Notes under the pieces: model-generated
Told to the model about the DNA's origin: nothing
Database searches by the model: none
The model's input: the letters and a program-made list of their open reading frames with translations, nothing else
NCBI RefSeq assembly: GCF_045635475.1
Contig: NZ_JBJGXI010000007.1
Location: forward strand, 62,001 to 126,000
DNA from: JBJGXI01 sp045635475
Lineage (GTDB): Bacteria > Bacillota > Bacilli > Bacillales > Amphibacillaceae
Direction: 5' to 3'
Length of the DNA: 64,000 bases
Shown: piece after piece, positions 1-8,822 of the stretch
Layout: every line of letters begins with the position of its first letter
Numbering within the stretch: the stretch's first letter is position 1
Made by a program: the position numbers and the translations under genes

Positions 1-1
1 C

Positions 2-685
2 TGTGCCCAGTTATTAAAAAGTGAAAGCGGTGACATTTTAGGTTTATCTATTGTTGTGCCAATAAATAAAAGCACATTAAAATATTTATCTGAAGAGCCA
101 GTATCAAGGGCATATTTTACAAGGCTAAAGAAAAAGCAATGGAATGAATATGCAGTTCCCGAGGATAAAGTTTGCGGATGGTTTATACGATTGCTTGAAT
201 TCACTGGTACTGAATCAATGAACGCTTCTGCACGTTCGTTTATGATGTATCATTTATTTCCTAAGTTGTTGTCAGGTGGAAAGATTGTCATATCGAATCC
301 ATTACCTTTTTATCAAAATTTAATTAAAATGTTTGGCTTTGCTGAAGTGTCGGGTGCAACGCATTATGATTATGGAGAGAACTCGCCATCACCTACGTAT
401 TTGTTAGATGTTAGTGGACCGAAATTGGCGGCATATTTGAAGCAATTTACTGACGAGGTTTCGCAAACGCAACAATTCGATATTGTGATCAACAGTTTTG
501 AATTAACAAATAGAGAAAAGGATGTTGTAAAACTAATTCTAGAGGACAAAAGTAATGCAGAGATTGCTAATCAACTATTTCTTGCTGAAGTGACGATCAA
601 AAAGCACGTGAGTAGAATTTTTAAAAAGATGAGTGTGAACAGTAGGACGCAATTAATTAAGCGGATTATGGAATTACTCTTATAA
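2..685 (+). CDS. LuxR-type HTH regulator, 5' end outside window
   Basis: The frame is open from the first bases of the window, so the true start lies upstream; the GTG at 56 is only an internal candidate. The last ~65 residues form a LuxR/FixJ-type DNA-binding domain: LTNREKDVVKLILEDKSNAE, then IANQLFLAEVTIKKHVSRI and a terminal helix. The preceding ~140 residues contain no receiver or sensor motif I can recognise. It probably acts as a cytoplasmic transcription regulator, but its signal and targets are not visible. A strong stem-loop follows the stop and is shared with the convergent gene at 731-1075. Confidence 0.8.
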   Translation, partial: CAQLLKSESGDILGLSIVVPINKSTLKYLSEEPVSRAYFTRLKKKQWNEYAVPEDKVCGWFIRLLEFTGTESMNASARSFMMYHLFPKLLSGGKIVISNPLPFYQNLIKMFGFAEVSGATHYDYGENSPSPTYLLDVSGPKLAAYLKQFTDEVSQTQQFDIVINSFELTNREKDVVKLILEDKSNAEIANQLFLAEVTIKKHVSRIFKKMSVNSRTQLIKRIMELLL

Positions 686-686
686 T

Positions 687-737
687 AAATAGGCTTAGGC
701 AGGTGTTACAAACAACAACCTGCCTGAGCCTTATTTT
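687..737. terminator. Bidirectional terminator
   Basis: A 14-bp stem (691-704 with 718-731, one G-T pair) separates two convergent genes. It is flanked by A/T-rich tails on both sides, so it can end transcription in either direction. Confidence 0.85.
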
Positions 738-1075
738 ATAATGTTGTATTTTCCGATAAACGGTAGTTGCTTTGCTTCTCCTTTTGAAGAATTAACAATC
801 CCCATAATTAACAAGTATAATAAAAAGATATTACCCAACGGCCATATGATGAACCAGCCCAATATAGGAATTGCCCCACCGAGAATATTAATAATAACTG
901 CGGACAGAAATAGTAAAAGACCTTGATTTGCGTGGTACATCGCAAATTTAGATCCTTTCGCAACAATTAAGGGTAAAAAGAAGATAAAATATGCCAAAAT
1001 GCCGATCACTTTATTCTCTTCAACGTCATTCGTTACTTTATCTTCTTTTGTAGCAGTATTCTCTTGTTCTGTCAT
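731..1075 (-). CDS. Small DUF4870/Tic20-like membrane protein
   Basis: A 114-residue protein. I chose the ATG at 1075 because AGGAGGTTCACTT lies directly before it; a longer frame to 1147 would read through this ribosome site. The first ~30 residues are charged (TEQENTATKEDKVTNDVEEN). Three hydrophobic helices follow, around residues 24-42, 49-80 and 84-100, with the features KVIGILAYFIFFLPL and KFAMYHANQGLLLF typical of the DUF4870 family. The family is small and integral to the membrane; its function is unknown. It stands alone, convergent with the upstream regulator gene. In related genomes rpoE usually precedes pyrG; it is not seen here. Confidence 0.7.
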   Translation of the reverse strand: MTEQENTATKEDKVTNDVEENKVIGILAYFIFFLPLIVAKGSKFAMYHANQGLLLFLSAVIINILGGAIPILGWFIIWPLGNIFLLYLLIMGIVNSSKGEAKQLPFIGKYNIIK

Positions 1076-1268
1076 AAGTGAACCTCCTCTTCTTAGTCCT
1101 AATACTGAATTTTCGCTACTCTCAGTCTGAATTATAATATTGATCAAGTTAATCTAACATTCTAAATGTTAGCACAACTGTTGGCGGGTGTAATGTATAC
1201 TAGCGTATATAAAATGCAAGGAAATAAGTGGAATTGCTGAAATATTAACGCAATGTAAACATTACACC

Positions 1269-1310
1269 TTGACTTTGATAACACAAATAAGTAAAATTCA
1301 ATTTGGGCTC
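1269..1310 (+). promoter_or_regulatory. pyrG promoter with GGGCTC initial transcribed sequence
   Basis: The -35 box is TTGACT (1269-1274), with a 17-bp spacer and -10 TAAAAT (1292-1297). Seven bases later comes GGGCTC starting at 1305. Transcripts beginning GGGC are the hallmark of Bacillus pyrG, where low CTP causes repeated G addition at the 5' end. Confidence 0.8.
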
Positions 1311-1333
1311 GATTATAATGATTAACACACTAT

Positions 1334-1372
1334 AGCGTTCCCCCAGTAGATTTGGGGGGCGCTTTTTATTTT
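1334..1372 (+). terminator. pyrG leader attenuator
   Basis: A stem pairs AGCGTTCCCC (1334-1343) with GGGGGGCGCT (1354-1363), followed by TTTTATTTTT, about 30 nt after the predicted transcript start. The pyrimidine-rich 5' strand (TTCCCCC, 1338-1344) could pair instead with a poly-G 5' tail. This matches the CTP-controlled antitermination model known for B. subtilis pyrG. About 290 gene-free leader bases follow before the start codon. Confidence 0.8.
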
Positions 1373-1657
1373 TATGTCCAATGTCTATTACTAAAAATAT
1401 GACAAATTATAATAGGAATGGCACAATCATCAAAAGATAAATAAACTTTCCCCAAATGATAACAATAAACACAAGAATTTTACATGATCTTGTGAAGCTT
1501 ATTCTAAAGAGCTTTCCTTAGTATTTACCCCTGCTTGGCACTTAGAGAACACACTGGTGCTAGACATCGTATCAAACATTTTTACCGTTGAACAAGATTC
1601 CATTAACTGATCATTACAAATGGACAGTCTATATAAATCACAGAAAGAGGGATAAGG

Positions 1658-3262
1658 GTGACGAAGTACATTTTTGTAACTGGAGGCGTTGTTTCTTCCA
1701 TTGGTAAAGGGATTACAGCAGCTGCTTTAGGGAGATTACTTAAAAATAGAGGTTTGAAAGTAACAATCCAAAAATTTGATCCATACATTAACGTCGATCC
1801 AGGAACAATGAGTCCATACCAACATGGTGAAGTTTTTGTCACTGAGGATGGTGCGGAAACTGACTTGGATCTTGGCCATTATGAACGTTTTATTGATATT
1901 AACCTTAACAAGTTTAGCAACATAACAACAGGAAAAATATACTCCACGGTCATTAAGAAAGAACGTCGTGGCGATTATTTAGGTGGAACTGTACAAGTAA
2001 TTCCTCATATTACAAATGAAATTAAAGACAAGGTATTTCGTGCCGGCCAGCAAACGAATGCAGATGTTGTCATAACCGAAATTGGAGGAACCGTTGGTGA
2101 TATTGAATCACTTCCATTCCTTGAAGCTATTCGTCAGATCAAAAGTGACATAGGTAAAGATAATGTCATGTATATACATTGTACACTTGTACCATACATT
2201 AAAGCGGCTGGTGAATTAAAAACAAAACCGACGCAGCATAGTGTTAAAGAGCTTCGTTCATTAGGTATACAACCTGATGCAATTGTTCTTCGTACAGAAA
2301 TGGAAATCAGTCAAGATATGAAGGAAAAAATTGCGCTCTTCTGTGATATAAATGAAAAAGCAGTTATTGAAATGGCAGATGCAGAGACGTTATATCATGT
2401 TCCACTATCATTACAAGAACAAAATCTCGATCAATTAACATGTGAACATTTTGGACTTGACTGTGGGAAAGCAGATATGACGGAATGGAATGAACTAGTG
2501 GACAGAGTTCGTAATTTGTCTAAAGTAATTACAATCGGATTAGTTGGAAAGTATGTAGAATTACCAGATGCCTACATCTCTGTCGTAGAATCTTTAAAGC
2601 ATGCCGGTTATGCCTATAATGCTGACATTGACATCCGTTGGATTAATGCAGAAGAGGTTAACGAAAGCAATGTTAAAGAATTACTTAAAGGTGTAGATGG
2701 TGTTTTGGTACCAGGCGGATTTGGTGACAGAGGTATTGAAGGGAAAATCGAAGCAATCCGATATGTTAGAGAGCAACAAATTCCATTTCTGGGTATCTGT
2801 TTAGGTATGCAACTGGCAACTGTAGAATATGCACGTAACGTTGTTGGTTTAGCTGATGCGCATTCAGCAGAAATCGATCCCAATACACCGTATCCGATTA
2901 TTGATTTACTTCCAGAACAAAAGGATATATCTGACTTAGGTGGAACATTACGTTTAGGTGTATACCCTTGTAGATTAAAAGAAGGTACAAAAACACGTGA
3001 AGCTTACAACGATGAAGATGTTGTTTACGAACGTCATCGTCACCGCTATGAGTTTAATAACCAATTTCGTGATCAGATGGAGCAAAGTGGTTTTGTATTC
3101 TCAGGGACAAGCCCAGATGGTCGTTTAATTGAGACAGTTGAGCTAAGTGATCATCCTTGGTTTGTAGCGTGTCAATTCCACCCTGAATTTAAATCCAGAC
3201 CAACAAGACCACAACGTCTATTTTATGGTTTTATTGGCGCATCTAACGATTACGTTAGGTAA
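1658..3262 (+). CDS. pyrG: CTP synthase
   Basis: A 534-residue cytoplasmic enzyme that converts UTP, ATP and glutamine to CTP, the last step of pyrimidine nucleotide synthesis. The N-terminal synthetase domain starts with the P-loop GGVVSSIGKG (residues 9-18). The C-terminal class I glutamine amidotransferase domain has the nucleophile in GICLGMQ (Cys381) and the His-Glu pair in FHPEF (His508, Glu510). Length is normal for the family. GTG is the start, preceded by AAAGAGGGATAA. It is transcribed alone from a promoter ~350 bp upstream and controlled by the leader attenuator. A strong terminator follows at 3272-3301. Confidence 0.98.
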   Translation: MTKYIFVTGGVVSSIGKGITAAALGRLLKNRGLKVTIQKFDPYINVDPGTMSPYQHGEVFVTEDGAETDLDLGHYERFIDINLNKFSNITTGKIYSTVIKKERRGDYLGGTVQVIPHITNEIKDKVFRAGQQTNADVVITEIGGTVGDIESLPFLEAIRQIKSDIGKDNVMYIHCTLVPYIKAAGELKTKPTQHSVKELRSLGIQPDAIVLRTEMEISQDMKEKIALFCDINEKAVIEMADAETLYHVPLSLQEQNLDQLTCEHFGLDCGKADMTEWNELVDRVRNLSKVITIGLVGKYVELPDAYISVVESLKHAGYAYNADIDIRWINAEEVNESNVKELLKGVDGVLVPGGFGDRGIEGKIEAIRYVREQQIPFLGICLGMQLATVEYARNVVGLADAHSAEIDPNTPYPIIDLLPEQKDISDLGGTLRLGVYPCRLKEGTKTREAYNDEDVVYERHRHRYEFNNQFRDQMEQSGFVFSGTSPDGRLIETVELSDHPWFVACQFHPEFKSRPTRPQRLFYGFIGASNDYVR

Positions 3263-3271
3263 CTTATTTAC

Positions 3272-3301
3272 AAACTCTTGTCATTCTGATGACAAGAGTT
3301 T
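3272..3301 (+). terminator. Terminator after pyrG
   Basis: A perfect 13-bp stem (3272-3284 with 3289-3301) with a 4-base loop, just after the pyrG stop. The T-run after it is short. Confidence 0.75.
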
Positions 3302-3362
3302 GTATAGTTTCATAAACCTTTTTTACTTTTTCTTACTTTTGTTACTTTTTATTCGAATTAAT

Positions 3363-3392
3363 GCAGGAAAACATAGTATTCCTCTAGAATTT
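3363..3392 (+). promoter_or_regulatory. Putative SigH promoter of spo0F
   Basis: GCAGGAAAA (3363-3371) matches the SigH -35 consensus. After 12 bp comes CTAGAATTT (3384-3392), which fits the RNNGAATWW -10 element except at its first base. B. subtilis spo0F is known to have a SigH promoter. Confidence 0.65.
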
Positions 3393-3427
3393 GTAATATA
3401 ACAAGTACTTGATAGTAGGGGGAGGGG

Positions 3428-3796
3428 TTGAGTCAAATGGGGAAAAAGGTAATGATTGTCGACGACCAGTTGGGTATTCAGTTATTGTTGGAAGAAATAG
3501 TGAAAAGTACGGGTCACCAGGCAATTATAGCGGGGAATGGTAAAGAAGCATTAGATATGATTGAGAAGGAGTTTCCAGATTTACTCATTGTTGATTACAA
3601 GTTGCCAATTATTGATGGATTTCGGTTAATTAGTCAGTTAGAAGAAACTGGAATTTTTATTCCGACAATTTTAATGAGTGGTTTGGCTGATGAAATTGCA
3701 GAAAAAGCAGAAAAAATGCAATCAGTCCAATATATTTTTGCAAAACCCTTCGATATAGACGTAGCGCGAACACAGATCAATCGACTGTTAGGGTAG
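3428..3796 (+). CDS. spo0F: Sporulation phosphorelay response regulator Spo0F
   Basis: A single receiver domain of 122 residues with no output domain. It has the acidic pair Asp12-Asp13 (IVDDQ), phospho-acceptor Asp56 (LIVDYKLPIIDG), Ser84 (MSG) and Lys106 (FAKPFD). Spo0F carries phosphate from sporulation kinases to Spo0B, leading to Spo0A. The identification rests on the receiver-only architecture, the VDDQLGI motif and the position between pyrG and fbaA as in B. subtilis. The start is uncertain: TTG at 3428 is very close to GGGGAGG, and ATG at 3437 would give 119 residues with a long spacer. A SigH-type promoter lies upstream. Confidence 0.93.
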   Translation: MSQMGKKVMIVDDQLGIQLLLEEIVKSTGHQAIIAGNGKEALDMIEKEFPDLLIVDYKLPIIDGFRLISQLEETGIFIPTILMSGLADEIAEKAEKMQSVQYIFAKPFDIDVARTQINRLLG

Positions 3797-3849
3797 ATTG
3801 TTCAAAGAAAATACATATTTCCATAAGAAATTGAAAAAGCTATATTAAG

Positions 3850-3876
3850 CCTCTCTAAAAGAGAGGAGTTTTCTGG
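3850..3876 (+). terminator. Weak terminator after spo0F
   Basis: A short stem (CCTCTC 3850-3855 with GAGAGG 3861-3866) followed by AGTTTTCT. The rest of the gap to fbaA, about 190 bp, is AT-rich and shows nothing further I can support. Confidence 0.55.
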
Positions 3877-4065
3877 TGTATGAAGTTCTGAGGTGTAAAG
3901 TATTTGTTCCTTATTTCACAAAAATGGAATAAATACATGAAGGTATATGATTTGTCTAGTTGCACCTTTACATTGTAGTTGGTATTCTATTATTGTATCC
4001 AATCAAAAATAAATTGACTGGTAACACTTAAAATAAGTTACATATATAAATAAGGAGGAATTATT

Positions 4066-4923
4066 ATGCCATTAGTATCAATGAAAGAAATGTTAGAAAC
4101 TGCAAAATCAAAGAGCTATGCGGTTGGTCAATTCAATCTTAATAACTTAGAATATGTACAAGCAATTCTTCAAGCGGCTGAAGAAGAAAAATCTCCAGTT
4201 ATTCTTGGGGTATCTGAAGGTGCAGGAAAATATATGGGTGGCTTCGGTGTTGTAGTTGCGATGGTTAAAGCTACTATGGAAGCACAAGGTACAACAGTGC
4301 CAGTTGCAATTCACTTGGATCACGGTTCTAGCTTTGAAGCATGTGCGAAAGCAATTCATGCTGGATTCACTTCAGTAATGATTGATGCTTCTCACGGATC
4401 GTTTGAAGATAACGTAGCAGTATCATCTAAAGTTGTTGAGTTAGCTCACTTCCATGGTGTATCTGTTGAAGCTGAATTAGGTGTTGTTGGTGGACAAGAA
4501 GATGATGTAATCGCTGATGGCGTAATTTACGCAGATCCAGCTGAATGTAAAGAACTTGTTGAGCGCACAGGTATTGACTGCTTAGCTCCAGCACTAGGTT
4601 CTGTACACGGACCATACAAAGGTGAACCAAACCTTGGATTTAAAGAAATGGAAGAAATCGGTTCGGCTGCTAGTGTTCCACTTGTTCTTCATGGTGGTAC
4701 TGGAATTCCAACAGCTGATATTAAGCGTGCGATTTCTTACGGAACATCTAAAATCAATGTGAATACAGAAAACCAAATTCAACAAACGAAGGTCGTTCGT
4801 GAAGTATTGACTGCGAATCCTGAAATGATAGACCCTCGTAAATACTTAGGACCAGGACGCGATGCAATTAAAGCTACAGTAATTGGCAAAATGCGTGAAT
4901 TCGGTTCTTCTAACCAAGCTTAA
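4066..4923 (+). CDS. fbaA: Class II fructose-1,6-bisphosphate aldolase
   Basis: A 285-residue cytoplasmic glycolytic enzyme that reversibly cleaves fructose-1,6-bisphosphate to dihydroxyacetone phosphate and glyceraldehyde 3-phosphate. The zinc-dependent class II fold is indicated by HLDHGSS (Asp85 catalytic, His86 metal ligand), SVHGPYKG (His181) and VLHGGTGIP (His209). Length matches the B. subtilis enzyme. The ATG follows AAGGAGGAA. Codon use looks optimised (GAA, GGT, GTT), as expected for a highly expressed gene. It has its own terminator. The transaldolase gene that follows fbaA in B. subtilis is absent. Confidence 0.98.
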   Translation: MPLVSMKEMLETAKSKSYAVGQFNLNNLEYVQAILQAAEEEKSPVILGVSEGAGKYMGGFGVVVAMVKATMEAQGTTVPVAIHLDHGSSFEACAKAIHAGFTSVMIDASHGSFEDNVAVSSKVVELAHFHGVSVEAELGVVGGQEDDVIADGVIYADPAECKELVERTGIDCLAPALGSVHGPYKGEPNLGFKEMEEIGSAASVPLVLHGGTGIPTADIKRAISYGTSKINVNTENQIQQTKVVREVLTANPEMIDPRKYLGPGRDAIKATVIGKMREFGSSNQA

Positions 4924-4965
4924 TTTACTCAATATTTGAATTGATTCTTTACGATAATACCATTG

Positions 4966-4999
4966 AAAGGAAGCTGTCCTAGGGCAGTTTCCTTTTATC
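4966..4999 (+). terminator. Terminator after fbaA
   Basis: A 14-bp stem with two wobble pairs (4966-4979 with 4983-4996), ending in a TTTT stretch. Confidence 0.8.
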
Positions 5000-5287
5000 C
5001 TATACGCAGAATGTTTATAATATGTTTATCAATAAAGTCAAATTCTTTTATTCGAATAAAAATTGTTGCTAATATTCCGTATGGTTTTGGTAAAATTGTG
5101 CAAACTAATGTTGTTTCTCAATTAATAATGAGACAAGGTATTGAAGCTTTAATGATTAGATCGATAAAGAAGACTGATTGAATAACGCTGCTAAGGAGTA
5201 TCTGGATTACCTTTTAAGGTGGAAAAAGAATCTTAGGTGCGTTAGCCTTGTCTAAAAGATGACAACCTTAAAAGTGAGGAGTTCCAT
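5000..5287. other. Gene-free gap between fbaA and murAB
   Basis: About 290 bp, in the place where the transaldolase gene lies in B. subtilis. A 72-codon frame crosses it (4963-5181) but starts inside the fbaA terminator, has no ribosome site and resembles nothing I know. The AT-rich sequence contains a loose -35/-10 pair (TTGCTA 5066, TAAAAT 5091, 19-bp spacer) that could serve murAB. Confidence 0.4.
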
Positions 5288-6574
5288 ATGCAAAAGATAC
5301 TTGTTGAAGGTGGCCATAAGTTAAACGGAAAAGTAAGAATAAGTGGCGCGAAAAATAGTGCCGTAGCTTTGATACCGGCAGCTATTCTAGCCGACTCTAA
5401 AGTGATCATCGAAGGATTACCATCCATTTCTGATGTGGGTATTTTAGGGGATTTGCTAGAAGAGATTGGTGGTGGTGTCACATGGAAAGGAAATACAATT
5501 CACATTGACCCAACAGATATAATCTCCATGCCGCTTCCTAATGGAAAAGTTAAGAAGTTACGTGCTTCCTACTATTTTATGGGTGCGATGCTTGGTCGGT
5601 TTAAAAAAGCGGTTATCGGGTTACCTGGTGGCTGTCATCTTGGGCCAAGACCAATAGATCAACATATTAAAGGCTTTGAAGCGCTTGGTGCAAAAGTTAC
5701 CAATGAACAAGGCGCTATTTATTTACGTGCCGAAGAACTTAGAGGTGCACGTATATATTTAGATGTCGTTAGTGTTGGTGCAACAATTAATATCATGTTA
5801 GCTGCCGTAAAGGCAAAAGGCAAAACGGTTATAGAGAATGCAGCAAAAGAACCGGAAATTATTGATGTTGCAACCTTGTTAACGAGCATGGGTGCAAAAA
5901 TAAAAGGTGCAGGAACAGATGTTATTCGAATTGAAGGTTGTGAAACCTTATCGGGTTGTATGCATACTATTATTCCTGATCGTATAGAAGCAGGTACGTA
6001 CATGATTATGGCGGCTGCGCAAGGCGAAAAGGTTTTAATCGATAATGTTATTCCGCAACATTTAGAGTCCTTACTTGCTAAACTTCGCGAGATGGGTGTC
6101 GTCATCGAAGAAGGTGATGAGCAGCTACTCATTCAACCGGGAAAACAGCTAAGTAGTGTCGATATAAAGACGCTGGTGTACCCTGGTTTTCCGACCGATT
6201 TGCAGCAGCCATTAACCTCGTTATTAACGAAAGCAACAGGGACTGGTGTGGTTACTGATACGATTTACCAAGCCCGATTTAAACATATAGATGAGCTACG
6301 TCGAATGAATGCACAGATCAAAGTAGAAGGAAGCTCTGCCATTGTATCAGGTCCAGTGCAGCTAGAAGGTGCCAAAGTAAAAGCGAGTGACTTGAGAGCT
6401 GGTGCAGCACTTATTGTAGCGGGACTAATGGCTGATGGAATAACTGAAATTACTGGTTTAGAACACATTGACCGTGGTTACGAGCAATTAACGGACAAGA
6501 TGATCAGCTTAGGGGCAAAGATTTGGCGAGAAGAGATGACGGAAGAAGAAATTGAACAATTTCAAAATTCATAA
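5288..6574 (+). CDS. murAB: UDP-N-acetylglucosamine 1-carboxyvinyltransferase (second paralogue)
   Basis: A 428-residue cytoplasmic enzyme that transfers enolpyruvate from PEP to UDP-GlcNAc, the first committed step of peptidoglycan synthesis. It has the N-terminal KLNGKVRISGAKNSA motif and the fosfomycin-target loop PGGCHLGPRP with catalytic Cys116. The repeated EPSP-synthase-like domains (DLRAGAALIVAGL near the C-terminus) are present. Its position between fbaA and rho corresponds to murAB (murZ) of B. subtilis; the other copy, murAA, is at 34453. GTGAGGAG precedes the ATG. The gene is not obviously coupled to a neighbour. Confidence 0.96.
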   Translation: MQKILVEGGHKLNGKVRISGAKNSAVALIPAAILADSKVIIEGLPSISDVGILGDLLEEIGGGVTWKGNTIHIDPTDIISMPLPNGKVKKLRASYYFMGAMLGRFKKAVIGLPGGCHLGPRPIDQHIKGFEALGAKVTNEQGAIYLRAEELRGARIYLDVVSVGATINIMLAAVKAKGKTVIENAAKEPEIIDVATLLTSMGAKIKGAGTDVIRIEGCETLSGCMHTIIPDRIEAGTYMIMAAAQGEKVLIDNVIPQHLESLLAKLREMGVVIEEGDEQLLIQPGKQLSSVDIKTLVYPGFPTDLQQPLTSLLTKATGTGVVTDTIYQARFKHIDELRRMNAQIKVEGSSAIVSGPVQLEGAKVKASDLRAGAALIVAGLMADGITEITGLEHIDRGYEQLTDKMISLGAKIWREEMTEEEIEQFQNS

Positions 6575-7307
6575 ATGTTTGAAGGAGAGTTAATATTATT
6601 GACTCTCCATATCCTTCCATCATAAACTGCATGAAATCAGTTTAAAAATACCTTATACAGCTAAATACATCTCAACATAGTTTAGAACCGGGTTTATTCA
6701 ACTATATGAAGATGGTAAAAAGCATTATTATCAAATGAACTAAGTTAATAATTCAAAAATAGAGTTGATTAATCGTCATTTTAACGGTAATATTGAATAG
6801 GTTTAGAAAAATGGTATTGTGGGAATTCTATTAAAGTAATATATAAACTTCTATTCTATTTTTATGCTTTCCTTCTTAATTCTGCTTGGTTAGTTTTCTT
6901 AAAGTTAAAACTTGTATATAATAGACACACATTCCTACTACTTAGAACTTCTTCTTATACACGTAATAATTCTGAAAGCTACTCAAAAGACTTCCAACAC
7001 AGGAATTGCATTTACCCAAAAATAAAATAATTAACTTCTTATTTCCAAATGGAATTAAGATAGTTTTATAATCTCTACATTTTTTCTGCTGCAGTTAAAA
7101 GCCTTCGTGTATAAGCGTGGTTTACGCGTACTCCAACGTATTTTAATTATTGGTTCATTAACTCAGTTCATTAAATTAGGTTGGAAGTAGTGCCTAGTGT
7201 TCGTGATTTCAATATTGATTGCAATTACTTTATTCATGAACAACTTGGTTTAAGTAAATAATTTATTAGCTATAAAAAATATTATATTGTTTAGGTGTGG
7301 TGATTGT
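6575..7307. other. Long gene-free region upstream of rho
   Basis: More than 700 bp of AT-rich sequence where glpX lies in B. subtilis. A short stem (GGAGAGT 6584-6590 with ACTCTCC 6602-6608) follows murAB but lacks a T-run. A TATAAT box at 6917-6922 with an upstream TG may be the rho promoter, giving a leader of ~380 nt. At 7096-7190 one frame stays open and reads protein-like (KAFVYKRGLRVLQRI), possibly a gene remnant; I do not recognise it. Confidence 0.4.
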
Positions 7308-8597
7308 ATGGCTGAATTGAGTATTTCTCAATTAGAGACGCTAACATTAAAGGAATTGTATGAAAGAGCAAAAGAGTATAAAGTTTCCTATTATGCGAAA
7401 TTAACAAAACGAGAATTGATTTTTTCTATTCTTAAAGCACAAGCAGAAAAAGATGGTTTCTTATTTATGGACGGGATTCTTGAAATTATTCCATCGGAAG
7501 GTTTTGGATTCTTACGACCGATTAACTATTCTCCAAGTTCAGAGGACATTTACATATCTGCTTCCCAGATTCGCCGTTTTGATTTAAGAAATGGTGACAA
7601 AGTGTCTGGAAAAGTACGTCCTCCAAAAGAGAACGAGCGTTACTACGGTTTGTTGCATGTTGATGCTGTAAATGGAGAAAATCCAGAAATAGCAAAGGAA
7701 CGTGTTCACTTTCCTGCGCTTACACCGCTCTATCCTGATCGTTTAATGAACCTAGAAACAGAAACGAGAAAATTATCAACTAGAATTATCGATTTCTTAA
7801 CGCCAGTCGGTTACGGACAACGTGGACTAATCGTTGCTCCTCCAAAAGCGGGTAAGACGATGTTGCTTACACAAATTGCTAACAGTATCTCAACCAATCA
7901 TCCTGACGCAAAGCTGATTATTTTGCTTGTAGATGAGCGCCCGGAAGAGGTAACGGATATTGAGCGTTCTGTTCATCCAGGTGTAGATGTAGTTAGCTCG
8001 ACATTTGATGAAGTACCGGAAAATCATATTAAGGTTTCCGAGCTAGTATTAGAGCGGGCAATGCGTCTCGTTGAACACAAAAAAGACGTCATCATCCTTA
8101 TGGATAGTATAACAAGATTAGCACGTGCTTATAACCTTGTGATCCCGCCAAGTGGTCGTACGTTATCAGGTGGTATTGACCCAGCTGCATTTCATAGACC
8201 AAAGCGATTTTTTGGAGCTGCTCGAAATATCGAAGAAGGCGGTAGCATGACGATTCTAGCGACTGCACTTGTGGAAACTGGATCTCGTATGGATGATGTA
8301 ATCTATGAAGAATTTAAAGGTACAGGTAACATGGAATTACACCTAGACCGTAACTTAGCACAACGTAGAATATTCCCAGCGATCGATATCCTTCGTTCAA
8401 GTACAAGAAAAGAAGAGCTGTTACTTCCTAAGTCACATCTAGAAAAAGTATGGAAGATAAGAAAGACAATGCAAGATTCACCAGACTTCTTGGAGCGTTT
8501 CCTGAAAAAACTAAAATCTACGAAAAACAACGAAGAATTTTTACAAATGTTAGAAGATGAGATGAAGCGCAAAGGAATGACGAGTAATTCGCAGTAG
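7308..8597 (+). CDS. rho: Transcription termination factor Rho
   Basis: A 429-residue hexameric RNA helicase that ends transcription of untranslated RNA. The N-terminal helical domain has LKELYERAKEYKVSYYAKLT, followed by the RNA-binding cold-shock-like domain containing EGFGFLRP. The ATPase core has the P-loop APPKAGKT (Lys183) and ILMDSITRLARAYN. I chose the ATG at 7308 (MAELS) because it aligns with the usual Rho start and follows AGGTGTGGTGATT; the frame extends 7 codons further upstream. The very long AT-rich leader would suit the Rho-dependent self-attenuation known in other bacteria, but that is inference. Confidence 0.98.
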   Translation: MAELSISQLETLTLKELYERAKEYKVSYYAKLTKRELIFSILKAQAEKDGFLFMDGILEIIPSEGFGFLRPINYSPSSEDIYISASQIRRFDLRNGDKVSGKVRPPKENERYYGLLHVDAVNGENPEIAKERVHFPALTPLYPDRLMNLETETRKLSTRIIDFLTPVGYGQRGLIVAPPKAGKTMLLTQIANSISTNHPDAKLIILLVDERPEEVTDIERSVHPGVDVVSSTFDEVPENHIKVSELVLERAMRLVEHKKDVIILMDSITRLARAYNLVIPPSGRTLSGGIDPAAFHRPKRFFGAARNIEEGGSMTILATALVETGSRMDDVIYEEFKGTGNMELHLDRNLAQRRIFPAIDILRSSTRKEELLLPKSHLEKVWKIRKTMQDSPDFLERFLKKLKSTKNNEEFLQMLEDEMKRKGMTSNSQ

Positions 8598-8634
8598 GAT
8601 TTAATTTCCAAATAGAAAATAAAGCAACATGCGC

Positions 8635-8663
8635 TTGCAATCGAATTTTGACACTGTTATAAT
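8635..8663 (+). promoter_or_regulatory. SigA promoter of rpmE2
   Basis: TTGCAA (8635-8640), a 17-bp spacer and TATAAT (8658-8663), an almost ideal SigA promoter about 160 bp before rpmE2. Confidence 0.8.
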
Positions 8664-8703
8664 CTTTCTGTGTGAGTTTTAGAAAAATTAATATTCCTGG
8701 CAC

Positions 8704-8724
8704 CTTTTTGAACAACCTCTATAA
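8704..8724. repeat. Solitary half-copy of a terminal inverted repeat
   Basis: CTTTTTGAACAACCTCTATA at 8704 matches the reverse complement of the left end of the 140-bp palindromic element at 16932-17071. Only one end is present, in the rpmE2 leader. Confidence 0.6.
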
Positions 8725-8822
8725 GTGCGTGAAGGTAATTTTAATTTCTAATGCTACAGTATTACTGTAGATATATATTAACTCTGTTTCCTCAGGATTC
8801 AGGGCAAAAGGAGTGGAAAGAC

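Noticed and set aside
4963..5181. 72-codon frame after fbaA
   Set aside because: It starts inside the fbaA terminator stem, with no ribosome site or similarity.
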